Assembly: GCA_051453625.1 (NCBI GenBank)
Contig: JBOZIK010000001.1
Location: forward strand, 48,093,294 to 48,157,293
Source of the DNA: Welwitschia mirabilis
Taxonomy: Eukaryota > Gnetophyta > Gnetopsida > Welwitschiales
DNA: 64,000 nt
Direction of reading: 5' to 3'
The position numbers and the translations under genes are program-made. Positions 34,998 through 47,869 of the stretch are shown here, in pieces. Under the pieces are notes generated by a model that had not been told where the DNA came from, made no database searches, and worked only from the letters and a program-made list of their open reading frames with translations. How positions within the stretch are numbered: the stretch's first letter is position 1; every line of letters begins with the position of its first letter.

Positions 34998-35009
34998 AAC
35001 ATCGGTTAC
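34998..35009 (+). repeat. Target-site duplication, right (LINE)
   Basis: aacatcggttac, an exact match to 29355-29366, directly after the LINE's A run. Confidence 0.85.
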
Positions 35010-35250
35010 TGTTTGCAACATAGATTCATCCTTATATCCTTATTCGTTCTTATTGTAGCAAATATATTTGGAGGGTAGCCAAAATCAATTACTAAATCAC
35101 AAATATTTTCTAATTGAAATCCCCTTAAATTAACCCCTAACTAAAGAATAACTCCATTAGGCCTTAGAAATCCTAATTTATAACTCTAAATTGGTGTATA
35201 AATGTTATACTTTAGTTTAATTGAGTTCAATCATTGTTAAATTCATATAG
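35010..35250 (+). repeat. Tandem duplication, copy 1, right half
   Basis: Continues copy 1 after the LINE and aligns with about 35576-35817. Confidence 0.85.
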
Positions 35251-35253
35251 AGA

Positions 35254-35817
35254 ACATTTTCATCATTACAATTTTTCATGCTAGTCATCATTTCTCATTA
35301 TTTGCTTTAGCAACTAGTACAAGGCTGGAGGGTGTATGATAACATGAAAAAATGATATTTAAACCAAGTGCTTTGAGCTAGTTTTACATGTTCATGATGT
35401 TAATACCACAATCTTAATTGTTTTATGTTGTTATGACTAAATTTCACTACAAAAACTGATTTTCTATATTTACCTATGCTCTTATTAAGTTTTAGGCTAA
35501 ATGTAGATGCATGGATTAGGAGCCGAAGTTGTGTTAAGCAGATTAGCTAGTAATAGCAGTTCAAGAAGTAATAGCATTGATTACTGTTTGCAAAATAGAT
35601 TCATCCTTACATCTTATTCGTTCTTACTATAGGAAACCTATCTAGAGGATAGGAAAAATCAATTGCTAAATTACAAATATTGTCAAAGAGAAATCCCTTC
35701 AAATTGGTCCCTAGCTAAAGAATGACTTCATTAGGCTTTATAAATCCTAATTTATAACTTTAAATTGGCCTATAAATATCCTACTTTAGTTTAATTGAAT
35801 CCATTCATTATTAAATT
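35254..35817 (+). repeat. Tandem duplication, copy 2 (empty site)
   Basis: About 564 bp, an uninterrupted counterpart of 29034-29366 plus 35010-35250. At the LINE insertion point it reads atagcattgattactgttt, without the LINE and without a duplicated target. Confidence 0.85.
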
Positions 35818-36925
35818 ACTACAAAGGAATTAGTATAGCTTTTGTCATGAGTCCTTTCTAAACCTTCCATTAGGAATGCGTTAGCCTTTAAGCTGGCATG
35901 ATGTTTCTTGGATTAACATAAAGTGTTTTTTTAATAATGATATGGTTTCACTCATTTTATAATAAAGTGTTGCATTTTTCTTGATCCATTGCTTTGATAT
36001 CAACTTATGATTGATTCATACTTGTTATGCTTAGATTTGGCCAAGGCATGTTAAGAACTTCAAATTTCATGTGTGATTCTTCTTATTTTCACTTTGGTTT
36101 CATAAAATAAATCTTTATTTAATGGATCTTAGGTGAAAGATATTTTTTATGCTTATAATATTCTTGCTAAGAAGGCTAAAGTAACTTGAATACATTAGTA
36201 ATACTCATATGATGGATGCAATTATGTCACTATGCTTAAGCTTAATTGATAAACTTAGCATAAATCATTGAACTTAAGGAGTAAAGCTACATAAGCCTAC
36301 CAAAAGACTTTTGCCATCTGTAAAATCATCATGCTAAATCTTGAAGCTATGTCTCATTCCTAATATTTGTTATATATTTTAAATATCCATACTTATTTGG
36401 ATTATGCTTACTTAATTGATATTTCACCACATCTATTCCTGAGGAAGAATGAACTTGGAACTATACTACAAATAAAAGTCCTAGTTTATTTGGTGAAAGT
36501 TGGATTAGAACATGTACGATTTGTATCCCTAAGCTAATCTTACATATAATCATCCATTAAGGATAGAGACGAGCATAGCCAAATTTCACTATGAATAAGA
36601 ATAGTTTAGTTCCTTTTCTAGGCTCAATTTTATTTTATTATAGTTTACATACTAGAAATTGTTTAGGCTTAAATTTATTATTCTTTAGCTCAAGGAGACT
36701 TATTCTCTTTTCTAGGCTTTGATTGTAGAGTCACAAGAGGCAACACACTTAGAAAATCACAAGAGATGGTAAGTGATGAAAATGAAAATAAAATAATCCA
36801 TCTAGGTTAGAACAAGAAACGAAATATAAATTATAAGTACCAATGCTTTACCATCAAGGTGCCTTGGCATTTTTAGTTAGAGTGGGGTGCTAATTGCATC
36901 ATTTGATTTTGGAATTATGTATTTA
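35818..36925. other. AT-rich intergenic sequence, nothing recognised
   Basis: No frame of note. It may include the outer part of the LTR belonging to the minus-strand gypsy remnant at 37.9-40.0 kb. Confidence 0.45.
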
Positions 36926-36928
36926 GTA

Positions 36929-36999
36929 AGGGTAGAAAGAGAGTGAGAAAGAAAGACAGAGAGAGGAGGGAAGGGGAGAAGCAAGAGGAGGAGGAGAAT
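36929..36999 (+). repeat. Purine-rich (GA) tract, about 70 nt
   Basis: Almost only A and G on the plus strand from gggtagaaagagag to gaggaggagaat. The ORF 36943-37158 that starts in it is a low-complexity artefact. Confidence 0.75.
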
Positions 37000-37270
37000 A
37001 TAAAATACATAGGAAAACAAAGAATTAAAGGTAATGAAAGAATTACTTTACAGTGGTGGTATAGAAGTTATAGATTATACACTAAAATCACAAAGCAATG
37101 TATTGAAGGTAATGAGAGAATCACTTTTAAATTGATGATGCCAAAAGTACAAGCTTAAAAAGTAAAATCACATATAATAGAGATTGTATAATATTTTTTA
37201 AATAATGACCTTCAAACACCTTATCTTAAATTCTGTCACCTTGATCCCATTCAAGCTTACCACTCTCCTC

Positions 37271-37280
37271 TATTTATAAG
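37271..37280 (-). promoter_or_regulatory. Putative LTR TATA box (minus strand)
   Basis: The reverse complement reads cttataaata in a setting followed by gaggagagtgg. It fits a 3' LTR of the minus-strand gypsy remnant to the right, but no LTR pair was found. Confidence 0.35.
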
Positions 37281-38146
37281 GATTTAAGAGAAATCTTAAT
37301 CATAAAGGAATATTATAATAGTATCCTCTTATAGCTTTTATCATAAATAGTTTCTAAACATAGTATGTTCGTTGCACCTAGATTCCTTTGAAAAATAGCA
37401 TATTACTCACACTTAGGTTTTCTTTTAAACATAGCATATTTCTTACACATAGACTTCCTCAAAACATTATAGATTAGATCATTACTCATTTTTGAGAAGA
37501 AAATTATAAAGAATTTTTTTTTATAAGAATACTAACATGTTAATAAATGGATCTCTAACTAATGGAAACACATTTTTATTATTTGTATTTTATAAGGATT
37601 CTTTTAAATCTTTCTTTATTATTTAAAAATGAGTTATTAGAAGTAAGGTTCTATTCCTTTTTTTAGACTTCTACAATCCATTCTCAGGTATTTCTCATAT
37701 GAAATCCAAATTGCATCGTCTAGATAATCTTTTGATAACTAGAGTAAGTACTTCTCCTACTGTTTTTAATATATGTATACTTCTCACTACTTTTAGGAAT
37801 AATTAATTTTCCATTCATCTTTTACTTTATTTTATTCAAAATTTACAACTATGCAACCCAAGCTTTATCATTTGTAGGTTTTTCATGGTATTTCACTAAG
37901 TCAGTCGTAATGAATGTAGGTGAAATATCTAGATTGTCTAGAAGATATAAGTGGTAAGCATTAAATGAAATATTCTTTATAATTTTACATAAACCAATAT
38001 TTTGGAACTTGTCTTGTTATAGGTTCTTGTGAAAAATGTTTTCTTCTAGAGGTATACCATGGCTATGTCACCCTCCTAAACTTTACATGTCTTCTATACT
38101 TATCTATTACATTCTTAGCCTTGAATTTTGATGGTTTTAAGATTTG

Positions 38147-38335
38147 TTACACATGATCATGAAGATCTGTAACTCCCTTTCCATGATATTTTACCATTTC
38201 TAAAGCTTTTAGAATTTCATGCAATATATTTTGCATCCTTGGGTGATATCCATATTCTACGTCAAATGTTGATTTTCTTATACTTCTATCCCTTGAATTA
38301 TTGTAACAAATAATTGTATCTATTAAGTAATCCAT
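38147..38335 (-). pseudogene. Gypsy integrase fragment
   Basis: A 62-codon frame with Asn-Asn-Ser ... Ser-Thr-Phe-Asp-Val-Glu-Tyr-Gly-Tyr-His-Pro-Arg, the conserved end of the gypsy integrase core. Confidence 0.8.
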
Positions 38336-39179
38336 TCATCTATTTAGCTTATACTTAAAAAGTCATATTAGTAAGATTCCATTATTGTGATTCATCACTT
38401 CTATTTATCGATCTATCTATGAATGATATACTTAAGAATACTATAACTTACTGGCCATCATGTACCATACAGTCCTTTAAAAATGAAAAAGAAATTTTAC
38501 ATATATGCCTAAAACTATCATCTTCATTAACTCATGGAGATATACAACACCTCTAAAGAATAGTGTAGTAATGTGTAAACCATCATTTATTTTAACATAA
38601 GGAATAAATTATGTCATTTTGCTAAATTTTGAATTCGATAGTCCCAAGATGAAGTCCATATAGAAGTCTCATTATGGATGTCCTGGAAGTAGTAATGACA
38701 TGTATAATATTACACTCTTCAATCCTCATTTTACTCTTTAATAAATAAGTAAATTTTACATCATATTTTGTACATATGTGTACACATTTAAGTAGTTTCA
38801 TAAATTATTCAATAGTTTATAGGTTTTATCCAACTCATCATATCCAATCATTCTTTATAATGTTATTTTTTTGTCTTTTTTCTTCTTTTTTTTTTGAAAA
38901 GTCTTCTCCCTTACTAATTTTCTAGAAATGTACAACCTACCATCCTTATAGAGCAAATTGTCTCAAATATGAAAGCCCTTGAAATTATACCCTTATGAAG
39001 GCATCTTTACTTTTCCTGAGATATCTTGAAGTTTGGATCATAATAATACAAGTATAAAATGTGTGATAAACTAATATTAAAGTTGCAAGATCTTATCATG
39101 TACACCACTTAAATTAAGGCATCCACAAATGTTTTCATCGTCTTTATTTTGTGCTTGATTACAAAGTTAAATTCATATA

Positions 39180-39420
39180 ACTTCTTTGCACACTTCGCTT
39201 TTTTTGCACTTAGTTATCCTGACTATTCATGTGTTGCAATACCTTGTGATCGACATATAGAATGAGCTCCTTATATAGCAAGTAATATTTACACCTCTTC
39301 AAGAATTGCAATATGGGGTATAGCTCCTTATCATAGGTTGAGTACTTCTACTCAGCAGCATTTAGCTTTTCAAAAATACGGCAATAAGTTTTCTTCTTGG
39401 GTATGCACACTGTTAACTAC
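39180..39420 (-). pseudogene. Gypsy RNase H fragment
   Basis: Minus translation contains Lys-Leu-Asn-Ala-Ala-Glu, Tyr-Asp-Lys-Glu-Leu, and Tyr-Val-Asp-His with few stops, matching retroelement RNase H. Confidence 0.75.
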
Positions 39421-40448
39421 TTTACTACTTGAATCATACTTTGCTTAAGAGGTCTTACTAAAATCTATAAGTACTAGTGTAGGTCTTATAATAATGCTCT
39501 TCATTAACTACTGGAATGATTCATCTACATTTTTGGTCCACTTGGAGGCTCAATTATTGTTAACAGTATCTAATATTAGTACATAAATCTTACTAAAATA
39601 CTTAATAAATCTCTTATAAAAACTTTCTGGTGAATAGAAACTATAGACATTCCTTGCTGAAATTGCTATTGATTACTTCAAGATAGGATTCATCTTGTTA
39701 GAATCCATTTTTCTTCCATGTTTAGAGATAACTATGAAATGTACTTTGAGTGATAATGGTTTAAAACATGTTGATATGCTAGAAACTGAATCTTTTGATC
39801 TTGAATCATCTCCCCACACCCAAAATGTTTTCAATTTGTCTTCTCTACTAGAGCATGATTAAATCATCAAATTAAATAATAAGCTTATCTTGAAATAAAA
39901 CCAATTACTAGTAATCTTAAGTATGCCTTTTTAGGTAAAAATTCATTCTTTTTTTATGGTTATTAGCTCATCCTTTTTTCCATCTTAAGAGAATACCTTG
40001 CTCGACCTATTAAAGAAGTAGAAGAAAGCCATAGGTTGGATGTTTTTTAACATAAAAAGTGTAGATCCTAATATTCCTATGTATCAGTTTTACCTTAACA
40101 AAAGTATCAAACCTAGTCTTAAACATAAAATTGGGATTCTTATGTGAAAATCTTCAGGGACAACCATATCATGTGTGGACATCCCTTGACTGTTACCTTT
40201 ATAATCTTGAGCTTAATCTTCTGAGATATAGTAAGAAACCTTCTCATGAATAAGATTTAATCTTGTTTCACAATATTAGATTATGTTTGTTTCCTAATAA
40301 TTTTGTTTTAAAATGAATAAGTCCATATTTAATAAAACACAAGCCACTCGATAGTGTATTTTCATAGAAAACCCAAATTTATTTAATCCCTATAATATGG
40401 TAAATCTCAAGGAAAAATATAATTTTTCTACTTTTGTTTGTAACTCTA

Positions 40449-40515
40449 CTTCTAGCATTTTAATGGGATGAGACTGCTTCTCACCTAGGCTAATAAGCCA
40501 ATGACATTTTTTTGC
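40449..40515 (+). repeat. Fragment of the B/C 3' internal domain
   Basis: Contains cctaggctaataagccaatgac, the same word group as 24721-24775 (reverse strand) and 44515-44580. It lies just upstream of element C's LTR in the same orientation as C. Confidence 0.6.
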
Positions 40516-41110
40516 TTGTTAAAAATCTTTGTAAGAGTTCTCACATGCCAAAACTTTTTGGTATCATGTTAGCATGTAAAAATTAACATTTATATATAGT
40601 ATTTTAGGCCAATTTATTATAAACAAAGATATTAATTTAATTATAAAATATGTCTTCTATTATTTTTAAAATCAAACTTAATATTATTCTTTTATTCATA
40701 AAAATTGAAAATCTTTAGCCATGTTTTGGAACACATGGCAGAAGATAGATTCAAATCCATACAAAACAATGATGGTAATAAAGACATGGGACAATGACAT
40801 GTGGCAGTGGCATTAGAACACATGTGGTAGTGGCATGTGGAGGTGACACTAGTACATGAGGTTATAGCATCGGTACATGGAGAAATCAAGCTCTAGAGGC
40901 TACGTATTAGACTAATTATGACAAACTCCATCAAATACTATAAGATGAAAGATCTAACCACCCTCTCTAATGTTACAGGACAAAGATTCCATTTAGTGTT
41001 ATAAGACAAAATCTTATTCACCCTGCCTAATGCTTCAAGATAAAGAACTATAATTGCTTATCTATCACTACAAGCTAGGGAATCTCAACCATCTCAACCC
41101 CATCCTCACC

Positions 41111-41120
41111 TATAAAAGGG
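41111..41120 (+). promoter_or_regulatory. TATA box of element C LTR
   Basis: tataaaaggg, followed about 30 bp later by a plausible transcription start region, as in plant LTRs. Confidence 0.55.
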
Positions 41121-41836
41121 CTAGTCACCCCTCATTATAATATTATATCTTGTTAACATTCTTTATGATATTATTCTAAGCTTGGGCTAGTCTCAAGGCT
41201 AGCTTGATGATTTTTTTTAAGCATTAGATTTCTTTCATTAACATATTGCATTTTCTATTTTATTAATAAAAGTTAGTATCTTTTCATTTCTTTATTGTTA
41301 GTTTTGAGGTAATTCATATCGGTAATGCTTGATTTAAATCTTCATATTTATGCTAGGTTATATATATTACTGAGTGAGTCTGTTTTCATTCATATTTTGA
41401 TTTTATAACTTGCAACCATTTGATGGTTCTTGGGAATTATATCCTACTTATCATACTTTTGAGCAGGCTATGAAAGATCAGAGTGACAAAGGAATTTTAT
41501 CAATACTCATGTGGTGAATGAGACCATGTAATCATGATGTAAGTCATAACACAGTTGGCATGTTTAAAATTTAACTAGGAATTTGCATTATATTTTTGAT
41601 TAAAGACCTTTGTTTGTTAAAATATTCAAGTTAGTCCTGTAAGCATTAGTTTACTTTCATACTTTCACCACTTAAAGTTTCCTTTCTTTTTATTCTCTCA
41701 TTTTGTAATTCTATTTAAATTTGTTTGTTAAACTATTTATGTGTTTAACTATTTGAATTATCTTCAACATCCTTGTGGAAGAACAATATTGGGTTCTTGC
41801 TTAGTTTTATTAAAGTTGGATTTCATACAAATAAAT

Positions 41837-41856
41837 TTTGGCACCATTTCTGGGGA
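41837..41856 (+). other. Gypsy leader motif of element C
   Basis: tttggcaccatttctgggga, a diverged form of the tttggcgccgttgccgggga word placed right after the 5' LTR in many plant gypsy elements. Confidence 0.6.
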
Positions 41857-44514
41857 TGATGGTATGCTAGCTTTGCAGTGAACATGCACAATTTTTCTTT
41901 TTCTTTTCTTGCATTGTACTTTTTAGTTTCTTTCCTCATTTTCCAGTGGTTGGTACTAGTCCATTCTAGTGATACCTAAACTGGTCCCATTTTTTTCCTT
42001 TAGATTTTTACTTTTTTTTTCACTTTCTACACTTTCTAGTGGTGGGTACTAGTCATTTTCTAATAAAACATGAACTATTCTAGCTCTTTTTCATTTTAAT
42101 TAAACTTTTTAATCATAACTTAAAAATTATTATTATATCAAATTTTCTAGTTGTAAGGTTAGCAAAGTTTTTGCAGGTTTGCTATCTAGTTTCTCTCAAA
42201 TCAACCACAACGTAAGAAAAAGATGTAGAAACTAAGACAACAAAAATGAAAAAAAAAATCCTGTTTTTCCTTTCTTTTTTTTCCTTTGTCCATAAATTTT
42301 ATGTTTCTGAAATTTTATCTTTTAGTTTATGTATTTGGATTTTAGTTTTTTGAGTTTATAGCTTTTTGATTTTTCATTCTTCATAGGTTTTCTATAAGTG
42401 TTTTTTCTCTACTATTTTAGTTTCTATGATTTATTTGTTATTATTTGTAACCTGAATTTTTTTTGTGGCTTTGTTCTTATTACCTATCTTTTTGCAGCTC
42501 TATTTATGAGTAACAACTAGTTCCACTGGTAGATGTCGCCAGTGGTACTAGGTTTTTTGTGAAATTTTCTTTCAAACTTTACCCAGTTACTTATCTCATT
42601 CCTATAAAATGCTTTTTCTATTAGGTTCTTTCTAAAAATGTACAAAAAATGGGTTGGAGTTAATGATACTTTTGGAAGATTATATGAACACCCCAAATGA
42701 AATCTAATGTTGAAAATACTCTTGTTTATTGGAATTATGAGAATCTCTATAGCCTTTCTACTTACATTCAACCCAAGACAACTATAGTAGAACCTAAGAA
42801 AACTATAAGGGAATACCTTTAACCTAAATACTTAGAAACATCTTCCTATTTTTTTAACCTTCTAGTATGCATAGATTAGATTTTTAATAAGAAATTATGA
42901 ATTTGTACCTTCCATCATCCCTTGTAACCCTTATCTTCCATCATCTTATTAATACCTCTCCTCAATGACAAGTCATATCATCTTAAACCCTAAGATTCTT
43001 TTGATAGAGATGAATTGTTAGAGATTATCTTTCACACTTAGAACCCCTACACACATAGATTAAACATTTTATAACCTTAAGTTTCAAAATCATTTCTTTT
43101 AATAAAAAGAGTTTAATTCTATGTTTTTCACCATCCTTTAAAACACTTATCTTATTACTAACTCCCTTCAATTCTTAGTTCTTATCCTTCATTTTCTTAT
43201 GGACCTTCTTCATCTAATCCATTAGAAGAAATAGGAAATTCATGGAATCCAAAGCCTAAATGATCCAAAAACATTCTTCTTACTTGAGCAAACTTGAACA
43301 AAGTTTTCAATAAGTTTAGAAAATCATCACTCATATCCTCTCTTCTTTGAACCATAAAGAACTTGACAGGCTTTCTACATTTATTGAATCAAATCCTAGA
43401 AGTCTTGAAATGCCGAAGAGGAGTGATGATAGTCACATCTATGATACCCAAGTCATACTATTTAGGGATGAGAAAGAAACTATTAAGGACCTAGAGGGTG
43501 ATCAATAATTAGAGGAGGAACAACTAATTTAGGAGAGTCATATATTGGAGGATATATTTATTAGAAACTTTTATTAAAAATAAAAAATTAAAGAAGAATC
43601 CATATCTAATTCATCCTATGTTAAAACTTTACCTTTTTCTTAACATTTTCATGAGCAAACATTTTAGCTTTATCTTTTTCTTTTGAGTAAGATCCAAGCC
43701 TTAATAAAGAAGACAAGACTTTCTTGGAATTGAAACCATCTTCCAAGGATCTTATACATGATTCTTTTAATAAGTAAAGATTCTTTTAATAAGCATTTAC
43801 TAATTAAGTGATTTTCAATTCATCTTTGTCTTGACCTTAAGATAATATCTTATAAAAATTATTAAAAAAGGGTAAACAAGCTAAAGGATGAACCATTTTT
43901 AACTTTGAATTCATAAACTTTACTGCTTATATTGATGATCTTTCCAATTTTATAGACTCATGTATAAAAATTTTCATAGATTCTCTCCCAATTCATAATT
44001 ATCTTAATCCTTTACTTATGGATCATCTCAAAAAACCTTGTAGTTCAAAAATTTTAGATTCATTACATTACTTTAGGATAGATTTTTCTTTTAGATTAGA
44101 CATAGGATGGGTAGGTCCTTGCATAATAAATTAATGTCTCTTAATGATATCTCTCTTAAGACCACTTAAGTTTAACTATTTGTTTAATCATTACCTTAAG
44201 CCATTCCACTTAGGAAATCCAAAATTTCATCCATTTTATAGAATAAGCTACCATCCTCTTAAACCTTAAGATCTATCCTTCTACAGTGGCTTTATTTCAT
44301 AAGGATAACTGATCATACTCCCCTTGTATATACTTATGAGTTTCTAAGACTTAATAACCCAACTTGATGCCCTTTAACAATCAACCCATTAATAAGTAAT
44401 CTCCTTCTTAATGCAAGTTCTAATTGAGATTAAGTACATTAGCTTTCACTTGAGGTCTTTAATATTGAAAACGTAAGGGGATAAAAAGTGAAATCTACTT
44501 TTATATTATCGCTT

Positions 44515-45035
44515 TTTTTTAAAGCATTTAAGGGGATAAGATCAGTTCTTAATTAGGCTAGTGAGTTAATGACCCTTCCTACATGCATTACAAAAATGTA
44601 TATAAGAAGTAACAGCAAAAGAAAAAAACAATATCTCTTCTTCAAAAGCACATTTTATTTTTGATTAGTTTTACTGGGTTTAGTTAGCTACATTTGAGCT
44701 ATGGACACTCACTGACAATGCAACTTTAATGATATATTTTAGGGCACATTCAATTGCATTAGTGCTATAGACACTCACTAGTAATGTAGCACTAATTCTT
44801 TAAGAAAAACATGCTTAATTCTGTTGGAATAAGTACCATAATACTAGATGCTTAGTAAGATCAAAATACTTAAAATAAAGGTATACATGGCTATGGGAAA
44901 GTAAAACTTAAAAAGAAAAATGTGGGAATTGAAGATTTTCTTGTGATTTATTAAATAATTGTACTTAAGATTTTTCTACTAACTCCTGGATTTTTAGATT
45001 TTTAGTTGATACTTTACTTGGATAGTGTTTTGATC
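44515..45035 (+). repeat. 3' internal domain shared with element B (inverted)
   Basis: Landmarks in order include aaagcatttaaggggataag, aattaggctagtgagttaatgacc, ttcaaaagcacatt, gggtttagtt, gagctatggacactcac and tgcttaattctgttgg. Each has a close counterpart on the minus strand between 24780 and 24280. It encodes nothing evident. Confidence 0.75.
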
Positions 45036-45092
45036 CATAAATTAGTTGAAAATATTTATATTAAACTAGAAGAGGTAATAGAGATAAATTAT

Positions 45093-46045
45093 ATTTTGAT
45101 AAATTATCTACATCTCAAGGAATCAATAAGTTTTATATCTTAGATTAATGATCACTAAGGGGTATAGAACCATAGACATCTTACATGTTGAAGATATTTG
45201 CCTAAGAAGAGACGTATTTCATCTCAAAGATGTCTATCTAAAAAATTTGTGAAAAATAAAATAGTTATTTAATGCCTAAAGCTTAGCCATTTCTATATAC
45301 TATATGGTAGTTACATGTTTTTAAACAACTATCTTTCTAGAGTAATAGTAAGAAAGACATCAAAACTATAAAGAGTGCAAAGAGAGACGATTTAAAAAAA
45401 AGAAGACACACACAAGTAATTAGTACTACATCAAAATCTTTTATCAATATTTTACAAAGGATTATTTGGTGAATACATCATTTGATTAGTGACTCTTATA
45501 AAGCTACATTACTCTAATCTTTAACACTCATGGATGATAACAAAAGGAAGAACTTAAGCACTCCATTAAAGAGACATCTTTTCAGGCTTGTTGTTTTATT
45601 TATTATCATTGTTTATTGGAACTTAGATTAGAGGACTATGAGATTTTTGAATATACTCATTATAGTCTATTTCTTATTTTCAATCTTAGGATCCCTTGCT
45701 AGGTTTTCCATGTTGTAAGGTAATCCTTATATGGGTGTGCTTCTTAACTATTTGTAAGCACATTTCTATTTTTAATATATTGAATATCCTCAATGGGAAG
45801 AGAGTATTGCCTTGAGATAAGTATCTAAATCATATGTAAGGTTGATAATGCTCTAAAACCACTATTTTATAGGTTGAGGATATCTAGAGGTATGAGAGGA
45901 AACCACCCTTTGTTTGTGGAATACCCAGGTTAGAGAACCATGTTAATTCACTAAGGTGTTTATTATATAACTTTTAATTTGTTTTTAGAATAATTTATTT
46001 TTGGTAGTCTTATTTATCCCTCCCATCTGAGTTCAATAATATTTA
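45093..46045 (+). repeat. Presumed 5' LTR of the copia element
   Basis: Its right end is placed just before the primer-binding site. Its left end is placed at tgataaattatc because the 3' LTR begins tgataaaatttc. It shares short agacatct/agatgtct words with the 3' LTR. The borders are inferred. Confidence 0.4.
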
Positions 46046-46047
46046 AG

Positions 46048-46059
46048 TGTTATTAGAGT
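46048..46059 (+). other. Primer-binding site (initiator tRNA-Met), degenerate
   Basis: tgttattagagt against the copia consensus TGGTATCAGAGC. The three changes are G to T, C to T and C to T. It is followed by ggctac, as in many copia leaders. Confidence 0.6.
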
Positions 46060-46289
46060 GGCTACTTATAAAAAGGGAGTAACATTCTTGAGTGAACTAT
46101 GGAAGGGCTATAATCAGTCAGATCTTCACTCTTCAATGAGACTAACTATGCCTAGTGGAAGATGAGCATGTGGATATGGTTATAGTCTTATGAGTTTTAG
46201 GTTTGGCAAATCATTAAAGATAGATACTAAAAACCTACAAAAACTATAATAGATGTTGCAGAAAATTCCATTACACAAATTAACCTAGA

Positions 46290-47760
46290 AGGAACTAGGA
46301 AGGAAAAGAAAAGAAAACATTCATGTATGACTCAAAAGCAGCAAATGCTCTATACTCAACCATTATAATGGAGTAATTCAAAAGAATAACTAAATGTAAA
46401 ACTACACAAGAAATATAGAATTTTCTAGTGAGGAAATATAAAGGAACCTCCATCATCAAGCAATTAAAACTTCTTCTCTGAACAAATCAGTTTGAAAATC
46501 TAAAGATGAACAATGGAGAAAGAATACATGGATACTTTACAAGAATCGCTAACATAGTAAATGTCATACATGGAATTGGTGAAATTATTCCTAAGGCCAA
46601 GATAATCCAAAAGGTTTTTATATTCTTAACTATAGAATATAGGCCTAATACAAAAGCCATGAAAGAATCAAGAGACTTTAACTCAATGAAGATTGAAAAA
46701 TCACAAAGTGCTTTAATGGCTTATGAAATGAATCTTATTCAAGATGGTACTTTAAAAATAAATCATATTGCTCTTAAAGCCTATGAAAGTACAAGATAAG
46801 TTTGTAAAGGAAAAACAAAAGAAGGATCGTATGGAGATGACTTTGAAGATGATGTGGATGAAGAACTTTCTTCATCACAAAACAAGTCAAAATACTTATT
46901 TTACAAAAGAATAACAAAAAGGAGGACTATCAAATCATTTAGATTTTAAGTTAGAGATAAGTCCAAAGGTAAAATTACTAGTATCTCTTCATTTTATTCC
47001 GAGTCTAATATTTTCAAGTTAGAATGTTGGGTTATTGGAGGACGAGGACACATAACCTTAGAATGGACTAGCTCTAATAGATTACAGGAAAAAGAACAAA
47101 AGAAATACCCCAAGAAAAGAAGATCTTTATTTACAGACAGGATGATGACGAGGATGTAATCAAAGTAGAAACATCTAATGATGAAAAAGTTCATCTATCC
47201 TACATGGACATTGTACATATCCAAAATAAAAGTGATGAAAGAAAAGAAGAATCTAAATCAAATAGTAATGGTGAAATAGGTACGGAACTTTAAGATAGGT
47301 ATAATTTAATTTCTAAAGAATTAATTAAGTTTAAAAAGTATATGCTAAAATGAAAATATTATTTCATTCCCATGCATCAACATATAAATAAGAAATATGT
47401 TCTTGCAATAGGTTATCACTGGAAAACTCAACTCTTAAAGCTGAAATTGATAAATTAATGTATGAATTAAAGCATGTTAGATAGAAAATTTCTAACTTAA
47501 AAAGAATAAATGAGAAGTTTACTAAAGGGAATAAGACCTTAAATATCATGCTTGAACAATGCAAAATCCTAAATAATAAAAGTGGTTTTAAGTCATAATA
47601 AAGCCTTCACTAGTACTTTAGCTTCCTTGTTCAACAAATAAGACTACAAACCAAGGTATGAGCATATAGTTTATACCGATAATATTATTTGTTATTATTG
47701 CTATAAATGAGGTTATTATTACTTTAATTATCTAATTAACTTTAAAATTAGATATTACAC
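46290..47760 (+). pseudogene. Copia Gag (UBN2-type), broken
   Basis: Frames before and at 46506-46799 show Ala-Leu-Tyr-Ser-Thr ... Lys-Thr-Thr-Gln-Glu-Ile-Trp then Tyr-Phe-Thr-Arg-Ile-Ala-Asn-Ile-Val-Asn, matching the copia Gag helices. A long Lys/Glu/Leu-rich section (47.2-47.6 kb) is probably the coiled coil seen in SIRE-type Gag. Near 47690 a Cys-Tyr-Tyr-Cys-X-X-X-Gly-Tyr stretch is a decayed CCHC knuckle with His changed to Tyr. Multiple stops. Confidence 0.7.
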
Positions 47761-47869
47761 TAACAATGCCAAAAGACCAAGAAACATGGTATAATGTTCT
47801 GTGTAGGCCAAACCAAAGAAAATATGACTTCCAAAATTAAAACCAACTCTATTAGCTCAGATTTCACTA

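Larger units (their letters stand above)
37870..39970 (-). mobile_element. Decayed chromovirus-like Ty3/gypsy pol fragment
   Basis: Minus-strand translation gives, in order, RT thumb-like sequence (about 39.6 kb), RNase H with Asn-Ala-Ala-Glu ... Tyr-Ser-Thr-Tyr-Asp-Lys-Glu-Leu ... Tyr-Tyr-Leu-Leu-Tyr and Val-Asp-His (39.2-39.4 kb), an integrase core start like Ser-Ile-Ser-Met-Asp-Phe-Ile (about 38.6 kb), integrase Tyr-Asn-Asn-Ser ... Ser-Thr-Phe-Asp-Val-Glu-Tyr-Gly-Tyr-His-Pro-Arg (38335-38147), and a tail with Met-Val-Tyr-Leu ... Thr-Tyr-Asn-Lys (about 38.0 kb). This order and the Tyr-Gly-Tyr-His-Pro-Arg motif are those of gypsy/chromovirus pol. Nearly every domain contains stops. No gag or 5' LTR remains on the right side. 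Confidence 0.75.
40900..45050 (+). mobile_element. Element C: pol-less LTR retrotransposon, 3' end lost
   Basis: A probable 5' LTR with a TATA box at 41111-41120 ends before about 41830. It is followed by a gypsy leader motif (41837-41856) and a pyrimidine-rich leader that resembles the leader of element B (ctagtggtgggtactagtc against a diverged counterpart on B's minus strand). The interior to 44.5 kb holds no RT or integrase and only short frames. The segment from about 44515 to 45030 matches element B's 3' internal region (24780 down to about 24270). No 3' LTR is visible before the copia element, which may have inserted here. The left border of the LTR is not defined. Confidence 0.6.

Noticed and set aside
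36943-37158. 71-codon frame rich in Arg, Glu and Lys
   Set aside because: It is the translation of a purine tract with no support as a gene.
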